61,243 nucleotides of DNA from Bacillota bacterium. Its GTDB lineage: Bacteria > Bacillota > Desulfitobacteriia > Desulfitobacteriales > JAJXUE01. Under the pieces are notes generated by a model that saw only the letters and a program-made list of their open reading frames with translations, searched no databases and was not told the origin of the DNA. The DNA is taken from positions 1 through 61,243 of the forward strand of contig JAJXUE010000015.1 in assembly GCA_021783135.1 (NCBI GenBank), given 5' to 3'. This document shows positions 18,667 to 26,620 of this stretch, piece by piece. The stretch's first letter is position 1. The number at the start of each line of letters is the position of its first letter. The position numbers and the translations under genes were made by a program.

Positions 18667-18756
18667 TTTTTGATCTTGGACACCTGTATGAAGACGTTAC
18701 AGCGCTTAAAAGCGTACATGCTGATGGACGAGGTAGTAATCCGAAGGAGATTAGTG

Positions 18757-19896
18757 ATGAAAAAATCCTTATTCTTTGGCATAGCTGTAGTAATTGTTGC
18801 CACGATAGCAATTGTAAATTTTAGTCATGCTTTTGTCATCCCAGGGCAACACTTGGCAAGTGTTGCTAGAACTGGCCCGGAAAAGGTCGATGCACCCGGA
18901 ATCGAGGCTCGACATAGTACCACCAAGGTGTTGAATAAGGTACTCAATAATGTACAGCAGAAAATAAGTCACATCGCGTCCCCAAAAGCCGTTGTTGAGC
19001 CAGTCTCTCCCAAACCCGAGACTGATGATATTACGGTTAACGTCGCAAGCTCCGTTAAAAATAGTGTTCCGCCGCAAACTGTAAACGATAACGTGCCAGC
19101 TAATGCAGCAAAAAGCGGTGCTTCTGTGTCTTCTCCCAAAACTGTGCAGTCTGCAGTTTCGACTAGTCAAAACAAATCACCGATATTTTTTGATAGTTTT
19201 GAACAATCGTTAAATCCAAAGTGGTATCTCGAGATGCCTAACAATACGTATTCCTGGAGTTTCTCCCACAAATATGCCATAGACGGTAAGTCATCGCTGC
19301 GCGTAGAGTTACGCAAATCCGACCCTATGGTTCAAGGAGCTAAACGTGCTGAAATTTATCTGGACCCGGAAAGGCCCTTGCAGGAACACACGTATTCTTT
19401 TAGCATTTTACTGCCTCAGGGCGGGGATGAAGATTACGCTACTGATCCTGACGGGTCGGAAATTGTCGCCCAATGGCACAACACACCTGATCCAGGTGAG
19501 CGGTGGACTAATCCCCCGCTAGCGCTACGTACCTTTAGCGGACATTGGTATCTTGATAGGTGCTGGGATGACGCACCGCTCTCTTCTGACGCGGAAATGG
19601 CAGAAAAAGGCAACCAAGCTTCATACGACTTAGGCTCATATTTAAACGATAAGGGAAAGTGGGTAAAGTGGACCTTTCATGTGAAGTGGGGTTGGTTACC
19701 TTCACAACAGCCAATATTGGAAGTGTATAAAGACGGTGTGCGGATTCTTGACTTGGATGGTGAGCCGAATACTACAAACGACAAGGTTGGCGTATACATG
19801 AAGCTTGGGTTGTACAAGTGGGACTGGAGCCAAAGTGACGACACTTCGATTCTTGCGCGGCGTGTAGTCTATTATGATGATGTAAGCATTCGATGA
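18757..19896 (+). CDS. Linker-bearing polysaccharide lyase paralogue, heparin lyase I-like
   Basis: This 379-aa protein starts with a signal/anchor segment (KKSLFFGIAVVIVATIAIV). A Pro/Ser/Val/Asn-rich linker of about 110 residues follows, then a lyase domain (about 145-379) clearly homologous to the product at 16919: MPNNTYS, VELRKSDP, QWHNTPD, ASYDLGSY and TTNDKVG are shared. The long linker suggests a cell-attached form of the secreted enzyme. ATG 18757 has AAGGAGATTAGTG just upstream; earlier in-frame starts lack a site. Confidence 0.86.
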   Translation: MKKSLFFGIAVVIVATIAIVNFSHAFVIPGQHLASVARTGPEKVDAPGIEARHSTTKVLNKVLNNVQQKISHIASPKAVVEPVSPKPETDDITVNVASSVKNSVPPQTVNDNVPANAAKSGASVSSPKTVQSAVSTSQNKSPIFFDSFEQSLNPKWYLEMPNNTYSWSFSHKYAIDGKSSLRVELRKSDPMVQGAKRAEIYLDPERPLQEHTYSFSILLPQGGDEDYATDPDGSEIVAQWHNTPDPGERWTNPPLALRTFSGHWYLDRCWDDAPLSSDAEMAEKGNQASYDLGSYLNDKGKWVKWTFHVKWGWLPSQQPILEVYKDGVRILDLDGEPNTTNDKVGVYMKLGLYKWDWSQSDDTSILARRVVYYDDVSIR

Positions 19897-19909
19897 AAGG
19901 GCGAATTTT

Positions 19910-20494
19910 ATGTTCGGCAAGCTGTTGCGCACTTTTTTTAAGGTTGTAGGTACGGTTATAGCGATACCTATAGCTGTACCTTTTATTTTGTTGGGATGGA
20001 TTGGGATTGCCTGCGACCGATACGCCGAAGTCTCGGTGCTTGCTGCACACCTTCCGTTTTATGTTGGAGAATGTTCACGTTACTTTTATTACAAATTTAC
20101 CTTAAAGCAAGTTGGCCGTAAAGTTGTGTTTAAATACGGGAGTTTTTGTCAATATCGCAATACATTTATCGGTAACCGTGTATTGATTGGCTTCTATAAT
20201 ATCCTGGGCGAAGTTACTATCGGAGATGATGTATTGCTCGGGTCTTATGTCAATATTACTTCCGGAAAAAATCAACATTCCTTTGCGGATGTTAACCAAA
20301 AAATAAATGCCCAGCCGGCATTAGGACGCGTAATGGTACATATCGGAAATGATGTCTGGATTGGGAACAATGCAGTAATTGCCGCGGATATTGGCTCTAG
20401 GTGCGTTGTAGGACTGGGCAGTGTAGTCGTAAAAAAGCTTAGTAGTCATGGAGTTTATGGTGGTAATCCGGCAAAACTCATAAAACAAATCTAA
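19910..20494 (+). CDS. Hexapeptide-repeat acyltransferase (left-handed beta helix)
   Basis: This 194-aa protein has an N-terminal hydrophobic segment (about 8-30) and then isoleucine-patch hexapeptide repeats, for example IGFYNILGEVTIGDDVLLGS and VHIGNDVWIGNNAVIAADIG, ending with the usual VYGGNPAKLIK. Family members move acetyl or other acyl groups to sugars. It is 13 bases after the lyase paralogue, so it likely modifies the same polysaccharide. It closes the modifying gene set. Confidence 0.88.
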   Translation: MFGKLLRTFFKVVGTVIAIPIAVPFILLGWIGIACDRYAEVSVLAAHLPFYVGECSRYFYYKFTLKQVGRKVVFKYGSFCQYRNTFIGNRVLIGFYNILGEVTIGDDVLLGSYVNITSGKNQHSFADVNQKINAQPALGRVMVHIGNDVWIGNNAVIAADIGSRCVVGLGSVVVKKLSSHGVYGGNPAKLIKQI

Positions 20495-20665
20495 TGGGGA
20501 TTGGTACATCTTTAGAAGATAGCAGAAACAAGTTGAAATTACTCAAATATAGCATAGATTTGGCTAAAATTTTATCGAGTATTTTAGTAAGTTTTTAGCA
20601 ATTTAGATTCGCCTGTGACTATAATTAATACTAGCTAGGGATAAACAGTAGTAAGGGGCGTTCTG

Positions 20666-21094
20666 ATGATGCTGAAAAGGGTAATTGTTCTGCTGCTGAT
20701 TTGTACGGTCCTTGTTGGGTCATCACTGCGAATTAAGCAAGTCACAGAAATTACCTATTTGCCCGATGTAGCGGCCAAAATAAGTTCCGATCCAGAAAAA
20801 ATTGCCAACACTCTGACGGCTAAGTACTTAAAGCATTACGAATCTCGACTCCTGCCTGATGCTGTTAGGCTAGAGGATTACAGCATTAAAGAGTTGAAAA
20901 TTTTCCAAGTCGCTGCCAAAAGTTTTGTCTACACAGTCAAGTTTTCGGTGAAAGCCTCGAGCCGTACCTCGAATTGGGTTGCAGGTAATGGCAGTCTCGC
21001 TCCACAAGGTTGGATCGAGGATAAGTTTTTCTACGTTACAGTGTTGCACACAGGTGCTATTTATCGAGTCGAACGCATGGCTACGAGCTTGTGA
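20666..21094 (+). CDS. Small secreted protein of unknown function
   Basis: This 142-aa protein is not recognised. An N-terminal signal or anchor (LKRVIVLLLICTVLVGSSL) is followed by a charged alpha/beta domain of about 115 residues. GGGGCG lies 6-11 bases upstream of the paired ATGs at 20666/20669. A TATAAT at 20620-20625 with a poor -35 may be its promoter. Its TGA overlaps the ATG of a 41-codon reading frame, the start of a coupled chain of small genes. Confidence 0.75.
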   Translation: MMLKRVIVLLLICTVLVGSSLRIKQVTEITYLPDVAAKISSDPEKIANTLTAKYLKHYESRLLPDAVRLEDYSIKELKIFQVAAKSFVYTVKFSVKASSRTSNWVAGNGSLAPQGWIEDKFFYVTVLHTGAIYRVERMATSL

Positions 21095-21219
21095 TGGGTG
21101 CGAGAAGGAAATGCAAGAAGGCAATTGCTGAAGATGCTCACGCACCTTTTGTCACCCATACGCCGTATGATATAGCAAAGGCTGTGCCTTTTACTGCAAC
21201 AAGGGGTGGAGGCAGATGA
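21094..21219 (+). CDS. Small basic 41-aa protein, unknown, coupled at both ends
   Basis: This short frame starts within the previous stop (TGATG) and ends as ATGA on the next small gene's start (21216). The product begins MGARRKCKKAIAEDAHAPF and is basic at the N-terminus with no membrane segment. It has no good ribosome site of its own, so it would rely on re-initiation. The overlaps on both sides are the main evidence that it is real; function unknown. Confidence 0.45.
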   Translation: MGARRKCKKAIAEDAHAPFVTHTPYDIAKAVPFTATRGGGR

Positions 21220-21389
21220 AAGTTTTAGGTGACTTTCGATTGAAAACTTTGTTAGAGCGGATTGCTGATGAACTTAGACAACCGAGCAAGGAATCGCGCT
21301 ACACACCTAAAAACGAGTACAAACTGGAGAAGCCGTTGGGCGAACAACAAGAGTTTCCCAGCCGAAATTGTAAGCGGCGTGATGGCTAA
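21216..21389 (+). CDS. Small 57-aa charged protein, unknown
   Basis: This frame has a good ribosome site (GGGGTGGAGG about 5 bases before ATG). It encodes a charged soluble peptide starting MKVLGDFRLKTLLERIADEL, which can form an amphipathic helix, then a Lys/Glu-rich tail. It overlaps the 41-codon gene by 4 bases. A weak terminator hairpin follows at 21435. I do not recognise it. Confidence 0.55.
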   Translation: MKVLGDFRLKTLLERIADELRQPSKESRYTPKNEYKLEKPLGEQQEFPSRNCKRRDG

Positions 21390-21434
21390 ATTGGGAGTTG
21401 CATAATAACTCTTACCACGGGAAAATTACACTAC

Positions 21435-21462
21435 AAAAACATTCTGTAAAGGATGTTTTTTT
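21435..21462 (+). terminator. Rho-independent terminator after small-gene cluster
   Basis: AAAAACAT (21435-21442) pairs with ATGTTTTT (21453-21460) around a short loop, followed by further T. The stem is A/T-rich but the position between gene units fits. Confidence 0.7.
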
Positions 21463-21506
21463 GTTTGGCAGGAAGAGGAGGATATCATTTACCTACATGG
21501 AATAAC

Positions 21507-21526
21507 TAATATTGTATACAATATTA
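21507..21526. promoter_or_regulatory. 20-bp perfect palindrome, probable operator
   Basis: TAATATTGTATACAATATTA is a perfect dyad 22 bases upstream of the aminopeptidase ATG. Its core TTGTATACAA resembles GntR-family operators (established pattern). It may overlap the promoter and repress the gene. No matching regulator gene is adjacent. Confidence 0.75.
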
Positions 21527-21548
21527 CCAAAAACAAAGGAGAGTACAT

Positions 21549-22664
21549 ATGAAAGATCCCCGAATTGACAAGCTAGCAAAAAATTTGATTAATTACTCCG
21601 TCAAACTTCAGCCCGGTGAGAAAATCTTGATCGAAGCGATTGGTTTAGAATTCCCGTTATTGCAAGCCGTAATCAAAGAAGCATATGCAGCAGGCGGTAC
21701 GCCCTTTGTGACGATTAAAAATCATCAAGTGCTGCGCGAGTTGTTGCTGGAAACTTCGGTTGAGCAATTACAGCAGATGGCTACTTATGAAGCGGCCAGA
21801 ATGAAGGATATGGATGCCTATATTGGGATACGGTCAGGCGAGAATATTACCGAACTATCTGATGTGCCTGCCGAAAAAATGGCTCTGTATTTTGAACATC
21901 TGCAAAAAGTTGTCCATAGTGAGATTCGGGTCCCACACACCAAATGGGTTGTGCTGCGTTATCCGAGCTTTTCAATGGCACAACTTGCTGGTATGAGCAC
22001 AGAGGCGTTCCAAGACTTCTATTTTGACGTGTGCAATTTAGATTACGCTAAGATGTCAGGAGCAATGGATAGTTTAGTACGTTTAATGGAGCAAACTGAC
22101 CGGGTCAGATTGGTAGGCCCGGGCACAGATTTAAGTTTTTCGATCAAGGGGTTGCCGGCAATCAAATGCGCTGGTGAGTTGAACATACCTGACGGGGAAG
22201 TTTTTTCAGCACCGGTAAAGGATAGCGTCAATGGGTTTATTACCTATAATACGCCGGCAGTGTATCAAGGGTATACGTTTGAAAATATTCGCCTCGAGTT
22301 TGCGGCCGGAAAAATCATTCAAGCCACTGCAAACGACTCTGCAAGAATTACCCAAGTCTTTGACACAGATGCAGGTGCTCGCTACGTAGGCGAGTTTGCC
22401 ATTGGTATCAACCCATATATTACGAAGCCAATGAAAGATACCTTGTTTGATGAAAAAATTATGGGTAGTTTTCATTTCACTCCCGGCAGCTCCTATGATG
22501 AATGCTTCAATGGGAACAAATCAGCAGTCCACTGGGACTTGGTTTGTATTCAAACACCGGAGTATGGCGGTGGAGAAATTTATTTTGATGACGTCTTGAT
22601 CCGCAAGGATGGTGCTTTTGTTTTGCCGGAGTTACAATGTTTAAATCCGGAAAATCTTAAATAA
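21549..22664 (+). CDS. Aminopeptidase, M29 (thermophilic, AmpS/PepS) family
   Basis: This 371-aa cytoplasmic metallo-aminopeptidase has M29 features: LVGPGTDLSFSIKG, IPDGEVFSAPV, FVEF-like metal ligands in the C-terminal half (YVGEFAIGINPYIT, HFTPGSSYDECFNGN, HWDLV). It trims N-terminal residues from peptides using Co/Zn/Mg. AAAGGAG precedes the ATG. The palindrome just upstream suggests its own regulator, and a very strong terminator follows, so it is monocistronic. Length is normal for the short M29 branch. Confidence 0.9.
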   Translation: MKDPRIDKLAKNLINYSVKLQPGEKILIEAIGLEFPLLQAVIKEAYAAGGTPFVTIKNHQVLRELLLETSVEQLQQMATYEAARMKDMDAYIGIRSGENITELSDVPAEKMALYFEHLQKVVHSEIRVPHTKWVVLRYPSFSMAQLAGMSTEAFQDFYFDVCNLDYAKMSGAMDSLVRLMEQTDRVRLVGPGTDLSFSIKGLPAIKCAGELNIPDGEVFSAPVKDSVNGFITYNTPAVYQGYTFENIRLEFAAGKIIQATANDSARITQVFDTDAGARYVGEFAIGINPYITKPMKDTLFDEKIMGSFHFTPGSSYDECFNGNKSAVHWDLVCIQTPEYGGGEIYFDDVLIRKDGAFVLPELQCLNPENLK

Positions 22665-22674
22665 CCTATCATCC

Positions 22675-22728
22675 AAAAATACGCGCAGCTGGCTACCTTA
22701 CATTGTAAGGCCAGCTGCGCGTATTTTT
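22675..22728 (+). terminator. Strong Rho-independent terminator after aminopeptidase gene
   Basis: An 18-bp or longer perfect stem runs AAATACGCGCAGCTGGC to GCCAGCTGCGCGTATTT, with an inner CCTTACA/TGTAAGG hairpin, and ends in T5. A matching A-run on the left makes it bidirectional. Confidence 0.95.
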
Positions 22729-22903
22729 GTGCAGATCGTTTGTGCATATTCCATAATTGCTTGATGTACAGTGGCAAAATATAAACGCTAAAATAAAAGT
22801 GAGCCAAAAATAAGGAAAACGCCAGGAAAAAAGTGAGCCACTTCTAATAAAAAACCTGTATAGTTCAGAAGGTAAGAATAGCTGACGTACAGGGGGAGAA
22901 AGG

Positions 22904-24373
22904 GTGTCAATTGAAGTGGACATTTACGAAAAAATACGCTACTTGCATGAGCACGAAGGCAAATCACAAAGAGCAATATCCACACTGCTTGGGATATCCC
23001 GCAATACGGTAAAGAAATACTGTGAGGGATCACAGGTCCCCTGGGAGCGTCAAGGAACAAGTGGCCGTCAGCGATATATGGTAACCGATGAGATTATGGA
23101 TTTCATCAAGAGTTGCCTTGAGACGGATGAACTCGAAAACATTAAGAAACAGAAACACACCGCCAAGCGGATATATGACCGCCTTGTGCAGGAGAAAGGC
23201 TTCAAGGGCGGAGAATCAACCATACGCGAAATCGTAGCTAAACTTAAGGACAAACAGCCGAAAGTATTTGTGCCATTAGCCTATGATCCGGGAGAAGCGA
23301 TTCAGATCGACTGGGGTGAGGCAACAGTATACTTGAGCGGCAAAAAAATGAAGGTAAACTTGTTTTGCATGCGGGAGTGCTACAGTGCGGATATGTTCTG
23401 TAAAGCTTTCTACCGCCAGAATGAAGAAAGTTTTCTGGAAGGCCAGATCTCTGGATTCGACTATTTCGAAGGTGCCCCGAAACGACTTATATTTGACAAC
23501 GCCAAAGTGGCGGTAAAAGAGGGTTTTGGTGTTCATGCAAAGCCCCAGGATAGATACAAGGCTTTAGCCGCCCACTATGCTTTTCAATGTAAATTCTGCA
23601 ATATTGCAGCAGGCCACGAAAAAAGCTTGGTAGAGGGACTCGTGGGCTGGGTAAGGAGGAATATCTTAGTACCAATCCCCCGAGTGGAAACGATCGATGA
23701 GCTAAACGCGGAAATTTTACGCAGATGCCTGAAATACCGTGAGCATAGGATAGCCGGCCGGGATCAGACCGTCGGTGAGATGGCACTGACTACTAGGGTA
23801 AGGCTAACAAAATTACCAAGGTATAGATTCGACCCAAGCAAGAGCATAACGCAAAGAGTGAGCGATTTCTCAACGGTGAGATTTGATTACAACCACTACT
23901 CTGTGCCGGTCAAATATGCCGACAAAGAAGTCAGCATCAAGGGTTACGGCAATGAAGTAGTGATGATATACAGAAACAGCGAGATAGCCAGATATCCCCG
24001 TTGTTATGAACGAGGTCAAACCAAATACCGCCTGGAACATTACATAGACTTGATTGAAAAGCGCCCCCGCAGTGTTTTCAATGCCAAGCCGGTTAAGAAC
24101 AACCTATCCACACAGCTGCTGGAGATCGGCAGAAGGCTGTCTGGGCCTAGGGAAATGGTCAAGCTCCTTAGACTTTGTGTTGACTACGGGGAGGACAAGA
24201 TTCTAGCAACCGTTAACGCCCTTAATACTCCTGAGCTATCGGTAGAGCAGATAAGGGCCCATCTGACACCGATCAGCATACCGGAGAGGATAACTCCGGA
24301 GATTGACATCAAGGTTACAATACCGGAGTTTGACAGGTATGACGCCCTGATATACAGGGGGGTTACCATATGA
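22904..24373 (+). CDS. istA: IS21-family transposase IstA
   Basis: This 489-aa DDE transposase has an N-terminal helix-turn-helix (QRAISTLLGISRNTVKKY), a retroviral-type integrase core and a C-terminal beta domain (FSTVRFDYNHYSVPVKYADK). Catalytic residues are likely the Asp in IQIDWGEA, the Asp in LIFDNAK and the Glu in KSLVEGLV. The GTG start has GGGGAG upstream. Its stop overlaps istB by 4 bases, as is usual. It appears intact, but transposition would need a working IstB. Confidence 0.95.
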   Translation: MSIEVDIYEKIRYLHEHEGKSQRAISTLLGISRNTVKKYCEGSQVPWERQGTSGRQRYMVTDEIMDFIKSCLETDELENIKKQKHTAKRIYDRLVQEKGFKGGESTIREIVAKLKDKQPKVFVPLAYDPGEAIQIDWGEATVYLSGKKMKVNLFCMRECYSADMFCKAFYRQNEESFLEGQISGFDYFEGAPKRLIFDNAKVAVKEGFGVHAKPQDRYKALAAHYAFQCKFCNIAAGHEKSLVEGLVGWVRRNILVPIPRVETIDELNAEILRRCLKYREHRIAGRDQTVGEMALTTRVRLTKLPRYRFDPSKSITQRVSDFSTVRFDYNHYSVPVKYADKEVSIKGYGNEVVMIYRNSEIARYPRCYERGQTKYRLEHYIDLIEKRPRSVFNAKPVKNNLSTQLLEIGRRLSGPREMVKLLRLCVDYGEDKILATVNALNTPELSVEQIRAHLTPISIPERITPEIDIKVTIPEFDRYDALIYRGVTI

Positions 24374-24725
24374 GTGGACATGCCAGCGACATTAACCCCA
24401 TTAAAGAGACCATTAAGCTTTATGCCCGGCAACTTAAAACTCCGGCCTTTGTAGGCTATGAAAGTATAGTTAGGCAGCTATCCCCCGGTGACGGATACGA
24501 TAAATTTCTTAGCGAGACCATGAAGCTTGAGGTGTCGCAGCGGCAAATCGCCGGACAGAAGCGCCGGATTAAGCAGGCCGGGTTTCCTGTCATGAAGACA
24601 CTTGATGAATTCAACTACAATAGGCTGGAACATGTATCGGAATCCTATATCTGGGAGCTTGCCTCTTGTGACTTTATTAAGAACCGGCAGAATGTCGTAA
24701 TGATCGGCTGTCCAGGGGCTGGCAA
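24370..24725 (+). pseudogene. istB: istB, 5' fragment (IS21 helper ATPase, interrupted)
   Basis: The first about 118 codons of the IS21 AAA+ helper ATPase are intact up to the P-loop sequence MIGCPGAGK. There the frame runs into the left inverted repeat of the RIT element, and a stop appears at 24757-24759. The 3' part resumes at 29964. Joining the fragments at the shared TGGCAA restores a continuous P-loop (GCPGAGKSHLS), so the break is an insertion rather than decay. Confidence 0.93.
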
Positions 24726-24806
24726 TTATCGAAAGAATTTATTTATGGAAAGAAATTAGTGTTCGTCCTAGTGTTGCATAAGATGTGCTTTAATTTCTTT
24801 CCATAA
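24720..24806 (+). repeat. RIT left terminal inverted repeat (87 bp)
   Basis: The repeat itself contains a 16-bp inverted pair, TTATGGAAAGAAATTA (24743-24758) and its complement (24791-24806), around a 32-base centre. A degenerate direct copy, ATCGAAAGAATTTA, lies at 24728-24741, 17 bases before its match. These look like recombinase-binding arms. Confidence 0.95.
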
Positions 24807-24955
24807 CACCTCAGAATAGGCAATGAAATCTTGTCTATTGGAGCATTCCTGTAATAAACAAAAATGAACTTTGAATCAAAAAGCACCTCACAGTAGAATA
24901 AGGATGTGCCCAACTTGCCAGGAAAGCACAAATCCAAACTACGGAGGTACTTGAC

Positions 24956-26239
24956 ATGAAGTATACCCAGAATGAAAAGATTTTGCAAATCACTGACCAG
25001 ACCATGATTGTTGGAGTTGACATCGCGAGTGAAATCCACTACGCTCGTGCCTTTGACGGCCGCGGATTAGAAGTTGGTAAGTTGCTAAGGTTTAACAACG
25101 ACGCAGATGGTTACTCTCAGTTCACAACGTGGATCCAAGCTATCCAAGAAAGAAGCGGCAAAAGCAATGTAATGGTTGGCATGGAGCCTACCGGTCACTA
25201 CTGGTTCAATATTGCTCAGCAACTTAAGGATCACGGTATCAAGCTTGTGCTGGTGAATCCGTTTCATGTCAAAAGGAGCAAAGAACTAGACGACAACAAT
25301 CCGACCAAGAATGACCGTAAAGATCCCAAAACCATTGCAATGCTCGTCAAAGATGGCCGCTATATGGAACCGTATATACCGGAAGGTATTTACAGCGAGT
25401 TAAGGACAGCTATGGAAACTAGATGGCAGATTGTAAAGCAGTTAAACATAATCCGTAACCGGGTAAAACGATGGATAAGCATCTACTTCCCTGAGTTTAA
25501 CCAAGTCTTTGGAGACTGGGAAGGTAAGGCCGCCATGACTGTGTTACATGAGTTTTCCACTCCGGCCAAGATATCAGAAAAAGGCGTTGCAGGTATTATT
25601 GGTCGCTGGAAGCAAGATAAGCTAAGGGCTGTAGGCATTAAGCGAGCTACAGCATTGGTTGAGGCTGCTAGAACGTCTGTAGGCGTCCGTGAAGGCCTAA
25701 AGGCTGCCGAGAATGACTTGATGTTTCTGCTGCAGAACTATGAAATGTATATGCAGCAATATGAACTGACGATGGCTCTAGTGGAGCAGCTTGCTATGCA
25801 GATTCCAGGCCTTGAAGAGATGGTAAAGATCAAAGGGGTTGGCTTAATCACGGCAGCAGGCTTCATTGCGGAAGTCGGTGACATTAGCCGGTTTGAGCAT
25901 CCCCGGCAAATCCAGAAACTCGCTGGTCTAAACATAAAAGAGAACAGCTCCGGAAAGCACAAAGGCAAAAGCAGCATCAGCAAGCGAGGCAGGCGAAGGC
26001 TAAGATCACTGCTATTTCAGGCAATCATGCCAATTGTCGCCAAGAATCCAGAGTTTCGCGAACTCCATCGCTACTATACAAACAGGGACCATAATCCACT
26101 AAAGAAGAAGCAATCGTTGATACTGTTGAGCTGTAAGTTAATACGGGTATTCTTCGCCCTGCTGACTAAAGGCTCCAAATATGACCCACAGAAAATGATG
26201 AGCGATATCAGAAGACCACAACTACAGGAAGCAGCATAG
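24956..26239 (+). CDS. IS110-family transposase (DEDD type)
   Basis: This 427-aa protein has an N-terminal RuvC-like DEDD domain: GVDIASEIHYA (Asp), MVGMEPTGHYW (Glu) and KNDRKDPKTIAML (Asp, Asp). A coiled segment and a C-terminal Tnp20-type domain follow, with IKGVGLITAAGFIAEVGD and the catalytic-serine region KGKSSISKRGRRRLR. GGAGG precedes the ATG. Enzymes of this family use a non-coding bridge/seek RNA from their own element to choose target sites. It appears full length. Confidence 0.93.
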   Translation: MKYTQNEKILQITDQTMIVGVDIASEIHYARAFDGRGLEVGKLLRFNNDADGYSQFTTWIQAIQERSGKSNVMVGMEPTGHYWFNIAQQLKDHGIKLVLVNPFHVKRSKELDDNNPTKNDRKDPKTIAMLVKDGRYMEPYIPEGIYSELRTAMETRWQIVKQLNIIRNRVKRWISIYFPEFNQVFGDWEGKAAMTVLHEFSTPAKISEKGVAGIIGRWKQDKLRAVGIKRATALVEAARTSVGVREGLKAAENDLMFLLQNYEMYMQQYELTMALVEQLAMQIPGLEEMVKIKGVGLITAAGFIAEVGDISRFEHPRQIQKLAGLNIKENSSGKHKGKSSISKRGRRRLRSLLFQAIMPIVAKNPEFRELHRYYTNRDHNPLKKKQSLILLSCKLIRVFFALLTKGSKYDPQKMMSDIRRPQLQEAA

Positions 26240-26520
26240 ACACAACAAGAACAATAGACAGTAAGACATTCAAGATAGCACATTGACAAAACGAGCCGGG
26301 ATTAGTTAGGTTGAATATTTTCCATAAGGGCATAGACCCAGTATTGGAGCATGACTAACATCCACCTCATGGATAGGCAGAACGAAGGAATTTAGGGCAA
26401 GGACCCTGCGAGACATGGGAGGGTTGCCACCGGAGAGCATGTGGATACCAACGGCCAAAATAAGCTGAAAATACTAGACGCTTATTTAGGTGCACCCATG
26501 CCCATCCAGTTTAATGCATA
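26240..26520 (+). ncRNA. Candidate bridge/seek RNA region of the IS110-family element
   Basis: This long non-coding stretch after the transposase stop contains several short hairpins, for example ATCCA/TGGAT at 26360-26374 and GGCA..ACCCT / AGGGT..TGCC at 26396-26428. A downstream position suits the IS1111 subgroup. The RNA's ends and guide loops are not resolved here. Confidence 0.45.
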
Positions 26521-26620
26521 AATGAGTATAATATCCATGTGGCTTGTTTTAAGAAATGTGTAATTCTAAGAAAATGCGAGTAAACACGAGAAATCTTTAG
26601 ATTATAGAGGGAGGTAGGTT

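Larger units (their letters stand above)
24807..26520 (+). mobile_element. IS110/IS1111-family insertion inside the RIT element (ends approximate)
   Basis: It consists of an IS110-family transposase gene, about 150 bases of upstream and about 280 bases of downstream non-coding DNA, lying between the RIT left end and the first recombinase gene. I could not fix the tips: this family makes no terminal inverted repeats of note and often no duplication. An imperfect repeat of CACCTCA...GAATA...GG at 24807 and 24886 may mark an edge. Confidence 0.7.
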
